From: Chitinophagaceae bacterium
Lineage (GTDB): Bacteria > Bacteroidota > Bacteroidia > Chitinophagales > Chitinophagaceae
Reading direction: 5' to 3'
DNA length: 64,000 bases
Assembly (NCBI GenBank): GCA_016719015.1
Contig: JADKAZ010000016.1
Coordinates: forward strand, 93,483 to 157,482
In this document: positions 44,624 to 53,823 of the stretch, piece after piece
Numbering within the stretch: the stretch's first letter is position 1
How the letters are laid out: each line of letters opens with the position of its first letter
Notes under the pieces: model-generated
Told to the model about the DNA's origin: nothing
What the model saw: the letters and a program-made list of their open reading frames with translations, nothing else
Database searches by the model: none
Made by a program: the position numbers and the translations under genes

Positions 44624-47548
44624 TTGCGACGGAAAATGCGACCCAATAAATATACAATTACAGCTGCTTTTACCCTTATCCTATTTCAGCTTACCCTTCC
44701 CTCTTTTGGGCAATTAGGCTTTCCGATTACCATTAAAAAGCCCCAGGAATATGATGAAAGGGTTTTGAGGTCGGAAAAGTCGGATGAAAAAAAGTTTACC
44801 CTGCCAAAACGATTTATTCAAAATACAGTAACACACTACAATTACTATTTTAACGCCAATAATAAACTGAACGAAGTACTGGAAAGGGCAAAAACTGCTT
44901 TTAAGGACGATTATTCGGAATTGCTCCCTTTTTATAATTATAGCCTGGATGTGACCGCAGGTGATTCCATTCAACTGGACTCAATCAACTATAAAGCCTC
45001 CACAGGAATAGCCTTACATGACCTGAGGAACGACTGGGTTGACAACCTCTACCTGCTCTGGGGAGCCTCCTATTACCTCCAGAAAAAATTTGATTCTGCT
45101 TACCTGATGTTCCAGTTTATCAATTATGCTTTTGCCCCAAAAGAAAAAGATGGTTATTACCTCGCCATTGGCAGCTCCCGGGATGGCAATTCAGCTTATA
45201 GCATTTCGACAAAAGAAAAAAACAGTCTTCCCCGCCGTATATTTTCAGAGCCCCCCAGTCGCAATGATGCATTTATCTGGCAAATAAGGACTTTTTTGGT
45301 ACAGGATCAATTGGCAGAAGCGGCCAGCCTGATCGTAACCTTAAGAAATGACCCAAAATTTCCGAAGCGATTAGAAAACGATTTGCATGAAGTACAGGCT
45401 TATTGGTTTTATAAGCAAAACATGTGGGACAGCGCCGCTTCCCATCTTGTAAATGCTTTAAGCAATGCTACCAACCTGCAGGAAAAAGCCCGGTGGGAAT
45501 ACCTGGCAGCCCAGCTCTATGAAATGTCAGGTAAATACAAAGAATCCGAAAAATATTATGTAAAAGTCAGCAGCCATACAACAGACCCCATTTTGGATGT
45601 ATATGCAAGACTGTATGCTATCCGGGTAAACAAAGATGGTGGGGAGAAAACAATTGAAAAGAATGTGGCCGAATTAGTAAAGATGGCCAAACGGGATAAA
45701 TATGAAGAGTACCAGGATATCATTTACTACATGGCGGCCCAAATGCAGCTGGAAGGAAATAACATTGATGAGGCACTAAAGCTTTTACAAAAGAGTACCC
45801 AGTTCGCCAGTAATGATCCGGCTCTGCGAAACAAAGTATTTCTTCAATTAGCAGAGCTATCCTTTACAAAAAAACAATACCGACAGGCTTCAAATTTTTA
45901 TGACAGCATCAAACTTGACGACCCCGCTTTAAAAGATGTGGAAGCATTGAAGGCGAGAAAAACAATGCTAAACAATCTTGCCACCAATTTTGAAATTGCA
46001 GCCCGGCAGGATAGCCTGCAACGGATTGCAGCACTCTCAGAAGATGAACGAAAAGATTATGTGAAAAAAATGGTGAAAGACATTCGTAAAAAACAGGGGC
46101 TGAAAGATGAACCCTTATCTGCAGGACCTGCTTTTACCGCACCTGTTCTTTTTCCAACCGTGCAGCCGAAGGGTGAGTGGTATTTCTATAATGCCACTTC
46201 CAAATCAAGAGGACTGAATGAGTTTAAATCAAAATGGGGCAACCGGCCCAATATTGACAACTGGCGACGCAGTTCCACTATTAACGCCGCTTTACTAAGT
46301 AATCAACAGAATAATAATCTTACCGGCGCTGGACAGCAGGGCGATAAAAATGCAGACGGTACCACCTTTGATGATTTATATGGGAATTTACCAATCACTG
46401 CGGAGCAATTACAAAAATCAAATGACTCATTAAAAACAGCTTTGTTTGCCCTTGGCAAAATATACATACAGGAAATTGAAGATTGTAAAGCAGGTACAGC
46501 AACATTAGAAGATCTCCGCAGCCGTTTCCCGCAATTTGAAAAAATGGACGAAGTCCTTTTCAACCTTTATTATTGCTACAACAAAAATGGAGAAACAGCA
46601 AATGCCGCTGCTATTAAAAAGCTGATGAGTGAAAATTATGGCAGTAGCAATTACACAACTATTATAACTACTGGTAAAAACCCGAATGGAACCAGTAACA
46701 CTGAAGCAACAAAGACCTACGAAAAAATCTACGATCTTTTTATAGAAGGGAAATTTGAACAGGCTCTCACAGAAAAGAAATTAGCTGACAGCAAATATGG
46801 TAAAAACTATTGGACCCCTCAATTGCTTTATATCGAAGCTGTTTATCATATCAAACAAAGAAATGACAGCACAGCTGCAACAGTTCTGAATTCAATTATC
46901 AGTCAATTTCCGAATACTCCTTTGGCAGCCAGAGCCACAACTTTGCTGGATGTATTAAGCAGAAGAGCACAGATTGAGGAAGAACTGAGAAACCTGGTAG
47001 TTACCCGTAACCAGGGAGATGCTCCAACTGTAAGACCGGTAGTCACTACACCTCAAAAGCCAGTGGTGACGGACACCGTAAAAAAACAACCCGTAATAAC
47101 CACTACCCCACCCAAGCCAATAACAGATACAACAAGTACTAAACCTGTTATCGTAAATACAACCTACAAGTTTAATCCGAATGACCCTTATTACGTTGTA
47201 ATCGTTCTCAACAAAGTGGATCTTGTGTTTGGCAATGAAGCAAAAAATGCTTTCAGCCGTTTTAACAGGGAAACTTTTTTTAACAAGCAAATGACAGCAG
47301 ACCTTGCTGAATTAGACCCTGACAACAGGCTATTGTTGATATCGCCATTTAAAGATGCACAGGATGCCATTACTTACATGGAGAGTGTAAAACCAAGAAC
47401 CCCTACTGATATTCTGCCATGGCTTAAAGGTGGTAAATACAGTTTCATCATTTTGACAGAGTCCAATTATGAATTACTGAAAATCAATAAAGACATAGAC
47501 GCTTACAGAACATTCCTGAACCAGCATTTGCCTGGTAAGTTTAATTAG
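44624..47548 (+). CDS. type IX secretion / gliding TPR protein, PorW/SprE-like
   Basis: 974 residues (TTG 44624) or 970 (ATG 44636, preferred by the family start MRPNKY). A signal peptide ends SFGQ, then come many TPR-like helices (KYKESEKYYVKVSS, KQYRQASNFYDSIK) and a C-terminal region with PKGEWYFYNATSKSRGLNEFKSKWGNRPNIDNW. The closing YYVVIVLNKVDLVFGNEAKNAFSRFNRETF is usual for SprE/PorW. This family is needed for type IX secretion and gliding. Relatives are lipoproteins, but no cysteine is at the cleavage site here, so this copy would be soluble or anchored another way. It lies 133 bp upstream of the PBP1A gene. Confidence 0.88.
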   Translation: MRRKMRPNKYTITAAFTLILFQLTLPSFGQLGFPITIKKPQEYDERVLRSEKSDEKKFTLPKRFIQNTVTHYNYYFNANNKLNEVLERAKTAFKDDYSELLPFYNYSLDVTAGDSIQLDSINYKASTGIALHDLRNDWVDNLYLLWGASYYLQKKFDSAYLMFQFINYAFAPKEKDGYYLAIGSSRDGNSAYSISTKEKNSLPRRIFSEPPSRNDAFIWQIRTFLVQDQLAEAASLIVTLRNDPKFPKRLENDLHEVQAYWFYKQNMWDSAASHLVNALSNATNLQEKARWEYLAAQLYEMSGKYKESEKYYVKVSSHTTDPILDVYARLYAIRVNKDGGEKTIEKNVAELVKMAKRDKYEEYQDIIYYMAAQMQLEGNNIDEALKLLQKSTQFASNDPALRNKVFLQLAELSFTKKQYRQASNFYDSIKLDDPALKDVEALKARKTMLNNLATNFEIAARQDSLQRIAALSEDERKDYVKKMVKDIRKKQGLKDEPLSAGPAFTAPVLFPTVQPKGEWYFYNATSKSRGLNEFKSKWGNRPNIDNWRRSSTINAALLSNQQNNNLTGAGQQGDKNADGTTFDDLYGNLPITAEQLQKSNDSLKTALFALGKIYIQEIEDCKAGTATLEDLRSRFPQFEKMDEVLFNLYYCYNKNGETANAAAIKKLMSENYGSSNYTTIITTGKNPNGTSNTEATKTYEKIYDLFIEGKFEQALTEKKLADSKYGKNYWTPQLLYIEAVYHIKQRNDSTAATVLNSIISQFPNTPLAARATTLLDVLSRRAQIEEELRNLVVTRNQGDAPTVRPVVTTPQKPVVTDTVKKQPVITTTPPKPITDTTSTKPVIVNTTYKFNPNDPYYVVIVLNKVDLVFGNEAKNAFSRFNRETFFNKQMTADLAELDPDNRLLLISPFKDAQDAITYMESVKPRTPTDILPWLKGGKYSFIILTESNYELLKINKDIDAYRTFLNQHLPGKFN

Positions 47549-47681
47549 TAATCAATTTTGTTAACCAGCTCGTTTTTGGCAAAAAATTAATGACGTCCTG
47601 TACTACAACCGTAGAGGATTTTCTTAATTTCGGCAATTGATTTTCTGCTGTTCTTCGCTATAACTTCAACATGTATCTGAT

Positions 47682-49688
47682 ATGAAAAAAACAGTTCGAA
47701 TTTTCTGGCGCATTTTCCTGGTAGGCTTTGGTGCTTTTGTCGGGATGGTATTGCTGGCAAACTTTGGCGTATTTGGCAAAATGCCCTCACTGGCAGAACT
47801 GGAGAATCCTTCCATCCTGCAGGCCTCTGAAGTGTATGCCGAAGATGGCACCCTGATGGGCAAATACTATACAGAAAGAGGTAACCGCAGTAATGTGAAG
47901 TACATGGATATTTCAAAGCATGTAATTGATGCATTGATTGCAACAGAAGATGAACGTTTTTACAGCCATAGCGGAGTGGATTTCAAATCTACCATGCGGG
48001 CAATGCTGACCGCCGGTACATCAGGTGGTGGCAGTACCATAACCCAACAGTTGGCGAAAGCATTATTAGACCAGGGAAGTAAAAATAGAGCCTGGCGGGT
48101 GGTGGAGAAATTAAAAGAATGGATAATTGCGGTGAAGCTTGAAAAGAATTTTACCAAAGAAGAAATCATCACTCTTTATCTGAATGCTGTACCATTTGGA
48201 AATAATATCTATGGTATTCGTAATGCAGCCCGCAGCTTTTTTCAGAAAGAACCTGACAGACTAAATGTGGAAGAAGCCGCCCTGCTTGTTGGTATGCTGA
48301 AAGGAAACAGTATTTATAATCCGGTCCGCAACCCCAAAGCTGCATTAGAACGCCGCAATATTGTGCTGAGCCAGATGGAAGTAAATAAAAAAATCACACC
48401 TGCAGTCGCTGCAAAATTAAAAGCGACTCCCATCAAACTGAATTACAAAAAATTAGATGAGAATACCGGGTATGCACCTTATTTCCGTGAAATACTGAAA
48501 AGCGAAATAAAAGAGGCGCTGAAAGATGTAGAGAAGCCCAATGGCGGCACCTATAATATCTATGATGATGGGTTAAAAATCTATACCACTATCAATACGC
48601 AGATGCAGGAATATGCCGAAGAGGGAATGGCAGTACAAATGACAGCCCTTCAAAAAAGCATCAATGCAAGAGGTGATTTCAAAACTGGCTCTATATGGAA
48701 AGGACATGAAAAGATTATTGAAAAGGCAATAAAAGAATCTGACCGGTGGAAAAATCTCGAAGAAGATGGATTAAGTGATAAAGAAATCCGGGCATCTTTT
48801 AATGTTAAAGTTCCTATGAAAGTATTTGCATGGAATACAAAAAGGGAGAAAGACACTATGATGAGCCCGGTAGATTCCATTAAATATTCCTTACAAATGG
48901 AACAAGCCAGTTTTATGGCCATGGATCCTGTTACCGGGGAAGTAAGAGCCTGGGTAGGCGGCATTAATTTTAAAACATATAAGAATGACCATGTCAACCT
49001 GAAAACAAAAAGACAGGTGGGCTCCACTATCAAACCATTTCTTTACACCCAGGCGATGGAAGAAAGGGGCTTTACTCCTGAAACAGAATGCGAAAATGTA
49101 GCCCAAAATTTTGGGGGAAATGCATGGGTACCCTCAGGTAAAAAATGTGGTGGCGGTACCATGAGTATGGCTAATGCACTGGCGTTTTCTAAAAACTGTG
49201 CTACCGCTTATATCATGAAACAAGTGGGACCCAAACAGTTTGCTGACTTTCTTAGCCGTATAAACATTCCTACCAAAGTACAACCTTATCCATCTATTTG
49301 TTTGGGTACCTGTGATCTTTCGATGTATGAAATGCTTTGGGGCTATACCATATTTGCAGGTCGTGGATTTTCTACCAAACCTTACAGTATCAGCCGTATT
49401 GAAGACAGGAACGGAAATGTTATTAAACGGTTTGATTTTAGTGTAAACCGTAAAGAAGCAGTGAGTGAAGTAACAGCCTACACCATGGCCAAAATGATGC
49501 AGGGTACAGTTGATAAAGGTACTGCCAGGGGCTTGAGAAGCCGTGTTGGTGCCGCTGAAATGGGTGGTAAAACAGGAACCACTGATGATAATGCTGACGC
49601 CTGGTTTTTAGGATACACTCCACAATTATTAGCCGGATCATGGGTGGGTTTTGAATATACATTTATGCGGAAACCAGGCAGATGGTAA
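47682..49688 (+). CDS. penicillin-binding protein 1A, bifunctional (main part, frameshifted at the 3' end)
   Basis: 668 residues in frame. A membrane helix (IFWRIFLVGFGAFVGMVLLANFG) is followed by the GT51 transglycosylase domain with EDERFYSHSGVD (Glu89), GGSTITQQLAKALL and YLNAVPFGNNIYGI. The transpeptidase domain has GSTIKPF (Ser448/Lys451), SKNCA (Ser503) and GKTGTTD (Lys630). All catalytic motifs are in this part. The enzyme polymerises and crosslinks peptidoglycan outside the inner membrane. The frame ends in WVGFEYTFMRKPGRW, whereas family members go on for about 100-150 residues. Those residues are present in the +1 frame (next entry), so one extra base near 49650 breaks the gene. Confidence 0.92.
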   Translation: MKKTVRIFWRIFLVGFGAFVGMVLLANFGVFGKMPSLAELENPSILQASEVYAEDGTLMGKYYTERGNRSNVKYMDISKHVIDALIATEDERFYSHSGVDFKSTMRAMLTAGTSGGGSTITQQLAKALLDQGSKNRAWRVVEKLKEWIIAVKLEKNFTKEEIITLYLNAVPFGNNIYGIRNAARSFFQKEPDRLNVEEAALLVGMLKGNSIYNPVRNPKAALERRNIVLSQMEVNKKITPAVAAKLKATPIKLNYKKLDENTGYAPYFREILKSEIKEALKDVEKPNGGTYNIYDDGLKIYTTINTQMQEYAEEGMAVQMTALQKSINARGDFKTGSIWKGHEKIIEKAIKESDRWKNLEEDGLSDKEIRASFNVKVPMKVFAWNTKREKDTMMSPVDSIKYSLQMEQASFMAMDPVTGEVRAWVGGINFKTYKNDHVNLKTKRQVGSTIKPFLYTQAMEERGFTPETECENVAQNFGGNAWVPSGKKCGGGTMSMANALAFSKNCATAYIMKQVGPKQFADFLSRINIPTKVQPYPSICLGTCDLSMYEMLWGYTIFAGRGFSTKPYSISRIEDRNGNVIKRFDFSVNRKEAVSEVTAYTMAKMMQGTVDKGTARGLRSRVGAAEMGGKTGTTDDNADAWFLGYTPQLLAGSWVGFEYTFMRKPGRW

Positions 49689-50094
49689 TACCATTGCCCG
49701 TCCTATTACAGAGTATTTTTTCAAGAAAGTATTAGCTAACAAAAAACTGGGTATTGAAAAAGATGCCAGATTTGTGAAACCGGCTGAAATGGAAAATGAA
49801 ATCAATAGTGCTGATATCATCATCAGCGATTCAGATCCAAGTCCGGGTGCTGAGGGTGATGACCAGGGTGTGGGAAAACCGGAAGATTATGACAATTATG
49901 ATCAATATGAAAATATAGGGCCCGAATCAAAACCTGTGGAAGAAGAAAAAATTCCCCCTGTAAAAAAAGATACAATAATAAAAGCTCCTATAAAAAAAGA
50001 AGAGCCGGATATTGCCCCGATAGGTTCACTGGTGGAAGATCCCAAAAAATCCAGAAAAGAAAGGAAAAGGGAAGCAAAAAATAAGAGCAATTAA
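49651..50094 (+). pseudogene. displaced C-terminal part of penicillin-binding protein 1A
   Basis: This frame continues the family sequence after the break: ADGNTIARPITEYFFKKVLANKKLGIEKDARFVKPAEM is the normal tail of Bacteroidota PBP1A, followed by an acidic then lysine-rich disordered end. It needs a +1 shift relative to the main part. It is not an independent gene: the only start codon is a TTG inside the previous frame. The frameshift may be real or a sequencing error; the GGGTTTT run at 49646-49652 is a likely place for one. Confidence 0.8.
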
Positions 50095-50201
50095 ATATAT
50101 TGCGTAATACAGTTAAGCAGGATTGGCGTCTTTTTATACTCCTGTTATTGCGGATTATTTAAACCACTTCTCTTTATCTTTCCGAAACAAACTGTTTCTC
50201 T

Positions 50202-50936
50202 ATGGAATATATAGCTATCGCATTGGCGCCCGGTATTGCTATTTGTCTTTTTATATTTTATAAGGATGTTTATAACAGGGAGCCAAGACTCAATCTTTTC
50301 GTAAGTTTTTTCCTGGGCTGTTTTGCCATATTGCCTGCCATTTGGTTTGAAAATGAATTTGCTTATACGATTGACGGAACCATTACAGGCGTTGCAATTT
50401 TTTCATACGCTATAGTTGGTTTTAGTGAAGAAGCCAGTAAATTTTTGGGATTACGGTTATATTCCTATAATAAAAAAAGCTTTGATGAGCCCCTGGACGG
50501 AATTGTCTATAGTGTAATGGTGAGCATGGGTTTTGCGACACTGGAAAATGTGATGTATGTACTTAACTATGCCCAGGCAGGCCGTGGACTTGAAGTGGGC
50601 ATTCAGCGGATGTTCCTGAGTGTGCCGGCACATGCTTCCTTTGCTGTGGTGATGGGCTATTTTGCAGGAAAAGCAAAATTCACTACCGGTAGTAAAAGTT
50701 TATTGCTGATGTTAACCGGCTTACTGATGGCCATCTTCTTTCATGGCACTTATGATTTCTTCTTGTTTCTGCCAAAGTATTCCCATATAGGTAAAAACCT
50801 GAGTGAAGGCTTACTGGCTGGAGGTGCTATTGGTTCCTATATAGTTTGCCTGGTACTCAGCCGGAAACTTATCCGTTATCATAGAAATATTTCACAGGAT
50901 ATGTTTAAAAATAAAAACCAAAATATCAGTGTTTGA
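50202..50936 (+). CDS. PrsW family intramembrane metalloprotease
   Basis: 244 residues with six or more membrane helices. Family marks are VGFSEEASKFLGLRLY (Glu76-Glu77 zinc motif), GIVYSVMVSMGFATLENVMYV, PAHASFAVVMGYFAG and the late FFHGTYDFFLF. PrsW-type proteases cut membrane anchors such as anti-sigma factors. No candidate target lies next to it. The last 8 bases overlap the GTG start of the GNAT gene. Confidence 0.9.
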   Translation: MEYIAIALAPGIAICLFIFYKDVYNREPRLNLFVSFFLGCFAILPAIWFENEFAYTIDGTITGVAIFSYAIVGFSEEASKFLGLRLYSYNKKSFDEPLDGIVYSVMVSMGFATLENVMYVLNYAQAGRGLEVGIQRMFLSVPAHASFAVVMGYFAGKAKFTTGSKSLLLMLTGLLMAIFFHGTYDFFLFLPKYSHIGKNLSEGLLAGGAIGSYIVCLVLSRKLIRYHRNISQDMFKNKNQNISV

Positions 50937-51417
50937 AATCCGCAAAGCAACAAGTAATGAAATTCCAATAATCCGGGAACTAACATTTAAAGTATGGCCA
51001 CAGACATATGCTTCAATACTCTCCAAAGAGCAGATTGATTATATGCTGGAGATGATGTACAGTGAATCGTCTTTACAAAAACAAATGAGTGATGGCTGCC
51101 GGTTTATTATTGTGGATGATAATAAGGCACCAGTTGGTTTTGCATCCTACCAGGAAATTGAACCTTCGATTTTCAAGCTGCACAAAATCTATGTACTTAC
51201 TTCTCAGCAAGGAAAAGGCACCGGCAGATTTTTAATTGATTATATCATCAGCCAAATCCGGCCAATGGGAGCTACTTCTTTACAATTGCAGGTAAACAGG
51301 GATAACGCTGCAAAAAGCTTTTATGAAAAACTTGGATTTGTGATACTAAAAGAAGCCGACTTTGATATTGGCAATGGTTATTTTATGAGAGATTATGTAA
51401 TGGAGAAAAAGTTGTAG
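50929..51417 (+). CDS. GNAT family N-acetyltransferase
   Basis: 162 residues starting with GTG (MFEIRKATSNEIPIIRELTFKVW), overlapping the end of the PrsW gene. It shows GFASYQEIEPSIFKLHKIYVLTSQQGKGTGRFLIDYII (acetyl-CoA loop QxGxGxG/A) and LQVNRDNAAKSFYEKLGFVI. Substrate unknown. Translational coupling to PrsW suggests joint expression, but a functional link is not visible. Confidence 0.85.
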   Translation: MFEIRKATSNEIPIIRELTFKVWPQTYASILSKEQIDYMLEMMYSESSLQKQMSDGCRFIIVDDNKAPVGFASYQEIEPSIFKLHKIYVLTSQQGKGTGRFLIDYIISQIRPMGATSLQLQVNRDNAAKSFYEKLGFVILKEADFDIGNGYFMRDYVMEKKL

Positions 51418-51422
51418 TCATT

Positions 51423-51890
51423 CTACTTATTATTCAGTACCCCCTTACAATCAAGATAGTTGGTCGGGTCTACAGGTGTTTCAAATTCATACATCAATAA
51501 TTCTATTCTTCCTCCCTGAGCTACATAACCAAGGGGCTGACCAAGTTTCACCACTTCGTTTCTTCGTACCAATACTTTACTCAGGCCGGTGTACCAGAAA
51601 TAATAATCTTTTCCATTAATCTTTACATAAAGCACTACACCTCCATTAGTTTCTTCGGTAAACTCGGTGTTGGTCACTCTTCCTGTTCCAACAGATTTCA
51701 CTATCGTATCAGGGATACTCTGCAACACTACGCAAAGATCTGGTTCATCATAATGAATTACATTTTTAGGCGGCGGCACCACCACTGCTTCATTTAGTGG
51801 GCATATCAGCTTGATATTATCCTTTTGCGCCATAAGAGTTCCGGGTAGAAGGAAACCCATCAACATGCAAATCTTAAATAAGCTTTTCAT
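51423..51890 (-). CDS. degenerate M23-like (LytM-fold) exported protein
   Basis: 155 residues with a signal peptide ending LMAQ. The second half has the LytM/M23 order: GTGRVTNTEFTEETNGGVVLYVKI, DYYFWYTGLSKVLVRRNEVVKLGQPLGYVAQGG, RIELLMYEFETPVDPTNYL. The zinc ligands of active M23 peptidases (HxxxD and HxH) are missing: the expected 'H-L-H-F' position reads LLMYEF. It is therefore probably a non-enzymatic binder of peptidoglycan or an activator. It lies 14 bp downstream of the 99-aa gene and converges on the GNAT gene. Confidence 0.75.
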   Translation of the reverse strand: MKSLFKICMLMGFLLPGTLMAQKDNIKLICPLNEAVVVPPPKNVIHYDEPDLCVVLQSIPDTIVKSVGTGRVTNTEFTEETNGGVVLYVKINGKDYYFWYTGLSKVLVRRNEVVKLGQPLGYVAQGGRIELLMYEFETPVDPTNYLDCKGVLNNK

Positions 51891-51904
51891 ACCACTATTT
51901 TTTA

Positions 51905-52204
51905 TCAGAGTTTTTGAATACTAAGCTTTTTTGCCATCTCGGCACTCATACCTTCAGCGGAAATACCGTACCCACTTACCAATATACCTTTCATCCCGTT
52001 CACCGATTCAATAGCATAAACAACTGCCGCATCAGAAGGATCACTATTACCCTCAAACCGATAAACTTCTACAATTTCAAAATCATTGACATTAAACTTG
52101 TCGCCATGGCAGACGAGACAATTCTCTTCAAGGTTGAAATCCACCCTAAAATCTCTTTTCTTCAATCCGTTAACGGCCTCAGAAACTGTATCATATACAA
52201 TCAT
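51905..52204 (-). CDS. conserved small protein of about 100 aa (often mislabelled 'phosphoribosylpyrophosphate synthetase')
   Basis: 99 residues: YDTVSEAVNGLKKRDFRVDFNLEENCLVC, DFEIVEVYRFEGNSDPSDAAVVYAIES and GMKGILVSGYGISAEGMSAEMAKKL. This small Bacteroidota family is frequently annotated as PRPP synthetase, but it has neither the length (about 310 residues) nor the ribose-phosphate loop of that enzyme. I regard the function as unknown. It probably shares a transcript with the M23-like gene. Confidence 0.7.
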   Translation of the reverse strand: MIVYDTVSEAVNGLKKRDFRVDFNLEENCLVCHGDKFNVNDFEIVEVYRFEGNSDPSDAAVVYAIESVNGMKGILVSGYGISAEGMSAEMAKKLSIQKL

Positions 52205-52376
52205 ACTGTATCTTTTATCTATTTCAAAGTTATTCTTATTTGTTTAAAATCAACAGCTGGCAAGACTCATATTACTCAACATTGTAGTGTTACTGAATAC
52301 CCTGTCCACCTAACAAATTGTGTAAAACAACTATTGTAAAAGCCTTGCACATCGCCTTTTATAAGCCAATAAACAG

Positions 52377-52384
52377 TACCTTTG
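52377..52384 (+). promoter_or_regulatory. TAnnTTTG -7 box for ahcY
   Basis: TACCTTTG matches the Bacteroidota -7 consensus exactly and lies 24 bp before the ATG at 52409. No well-placed TTTG is seen upstream. I saw no structure resembling an SAH riboswitch. Confidence 0.5.
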
Positions 52385-52408
52385 CCGCCATAAATTAAAG
52401 CTATAAAA

Positions 52409-53734
52409 ATGTCAACAGTAACTAAATCTATCGATTTTAGCCTGCCCTATAAAGTGGCAGATATTTCACTTGCTGAATGGGGACGTAAAGAAATCCGTTT
52501 GGCTGAAGCAGAAATGCCCGGTTTGATGGCCATTCGTAAAGAGTATGGTCCCTCTCAACCATTGAAAGGTGCCAGAGTAGCAGGTTGCCTGCACATGACC
52601 ATTCAAACAGCTGTGCTGATTGAAACCTTAGCAGCCCTTGGCGCTGAAGTAAAATGGAGCTCCTGCAATATTTTCTCTACACAAGATCATGCCGCTGCTG
52701 CAATCGCCGCTGCCGGAATTGGTGTGTTTGCCTGGAAAGGACAAACCCAGGAAGAAGCTGACTGGTGCATTGAACAAACATTGTTTTTTGGAAGTAAAGA
52801 CAAACCGTTGAATATGATCCTGGATGACGGTGGTGATTTAACGAATATGGTACTGGACACTTATCCTGAACTGATACAACATGTAAAAGGAATTTCTGAA
52901 GAAACTACAACTGGTGTACACCGTTTATATGAAAGAGTAGCAAAAGGTACCTTACCAATGCCTGCTATTAACGTAAACGATTCTGTTACCAAATCTAAAT
53001 TTGATAACAAATATGGTTGTAAAGAATCATTGGTAGATTCTATCCGCCGTGCCACTGATGTAATGCTGGCTGGTAAAGTTGCTGTAGTGGGTGGTTATGG
53101 TGATGTGGGTAAGGGTTCTGCTGCTTCATTAGCCGGAGCTGGTTGCCGTGTAATTGTTACGGAAATCGATCCTATCTGTGCTTTACAGGCTGCTATGGAT
53201 GGTTTTGAAGTAAAGAAAATGATAGATGCGGTGAAAGAAGCTGATATTGTTGTTACAGCAAGTGGTTGCCGTGATTTGATTCGTGGTGAGCATTTTAAAT
53301 TAATGAAGGATAAAGTTATCGTTTGTAATATCGGTCACTTCGATATTGAAATTGATATTGCCTGGTTAAATACAAATTATGGTGATACCAAAGACACTAT
53401 CAAACCACAGGTTGATATTTATAATGTAGATGGACATGATGTAATCATCCTGGCAGAAGGCCGCTTGGTGAATCTTGGTTGTGCTACCGGCCATCCTTCT
53501 TTTGTAATGAGTAATTCTTTCAGCAACCAGACGCTGGCTCAAATAGAATTATGGTTGAACCATAAGAACTACGAGAACAAAGTATATGTGTTGCCAAAGC
53601 ATCTGGATGAAAAAGTAGCCCGTTTACACCTTTCCAAAATTGGTGTAGTACTGGATGAACTGACAGACGCACAAGCTGAATACCTCGGCATTAGCAAAGA
53701 AGGTCCGTTTAAGTCTGACTTGTACAGGTATTAA
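52409..53734 (+). CDS. ahcY: adenosylhomocysteinase
   Basis: 441 residues, normal length. Family marks: VADISLAEWGRKEIRLAE, AGCLHMTIQTAVLIETL, NIFSTQDHAAAAI, TTGVHRLYE, VNDSVTKSKFDNKYGCKESL, the NAD loop VVGGYGDVGKGSAASL and a C-terminal DLYRY. It splits S-adenosylhomocysteine into adenosine and homocysteine in the cytosol, removing the inhibitor made by methyltransferases. The gene stands alone with its own promoter and terminator. Confidence 0.98.
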   Translation: MSTVTKSIDFSLPYKVADISLAEWGRKEIRLAEAEMPGLMAIRKEYGPSQPLKGARVAGCLHMTIQTAVLIETLAALGAEVKWSSCNIFSTQDHAAAAIAAAGIGVFAWKGQTQEEADWCIEQTLFFGSKDKPLNMILDDGGDLTNMVLDTYPELIQHVKGISEETTTGVHRLYERVAKGTLPMPAINVNDSVTKSKFDNKYGCKESLVDSIRRATDVMLAGKVAVVGGYGDVGKGSAASLAGAGCRVIVTEIDPICALQAAMDGFEVKKMIDAVKEADIVVTASGCRDLIRGEHFKLMKDKVIVCNIGHFDIEIDIAWLNTNYGDTKDTIKPQVDIYNVDGHDVIILAEGRLVNLGCATGHPSFVMSNSFSNQTLAQIELWLNHKNYENKVYVLPKHLDEKVARLHLSKIGVVLDELTDAQAEYLGISKEGPFKSDLYRY

Positions 53735-53750
53735 TTAATATTTCTCAATA

Positions 53751-53787
53751 GAAAACCCGTCTTGTTTTAAACAGGACGGGTTTTTTG
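53751..53787 (+). terminator. rho-independent terminator after ahcY
   Basis: AAACCCGTCTTGT, loop TTTAA, ACAGGACGGGTTT form a 13-bp stem with one G-T wobble, followed by TTTTTT. It may serve the converging gene as well. Confidence 0.9.
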
Positions 53788-53823
53788 TTTCGGTCTTTAT
53801 TTTCAGCGACCGTTTTTAATAGA

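Noticed and set aside
52205..52408. SAH riboswitch before ahcY
   Set aside because: No conserved stem pattern could be recognised; only a -7 box is supported.
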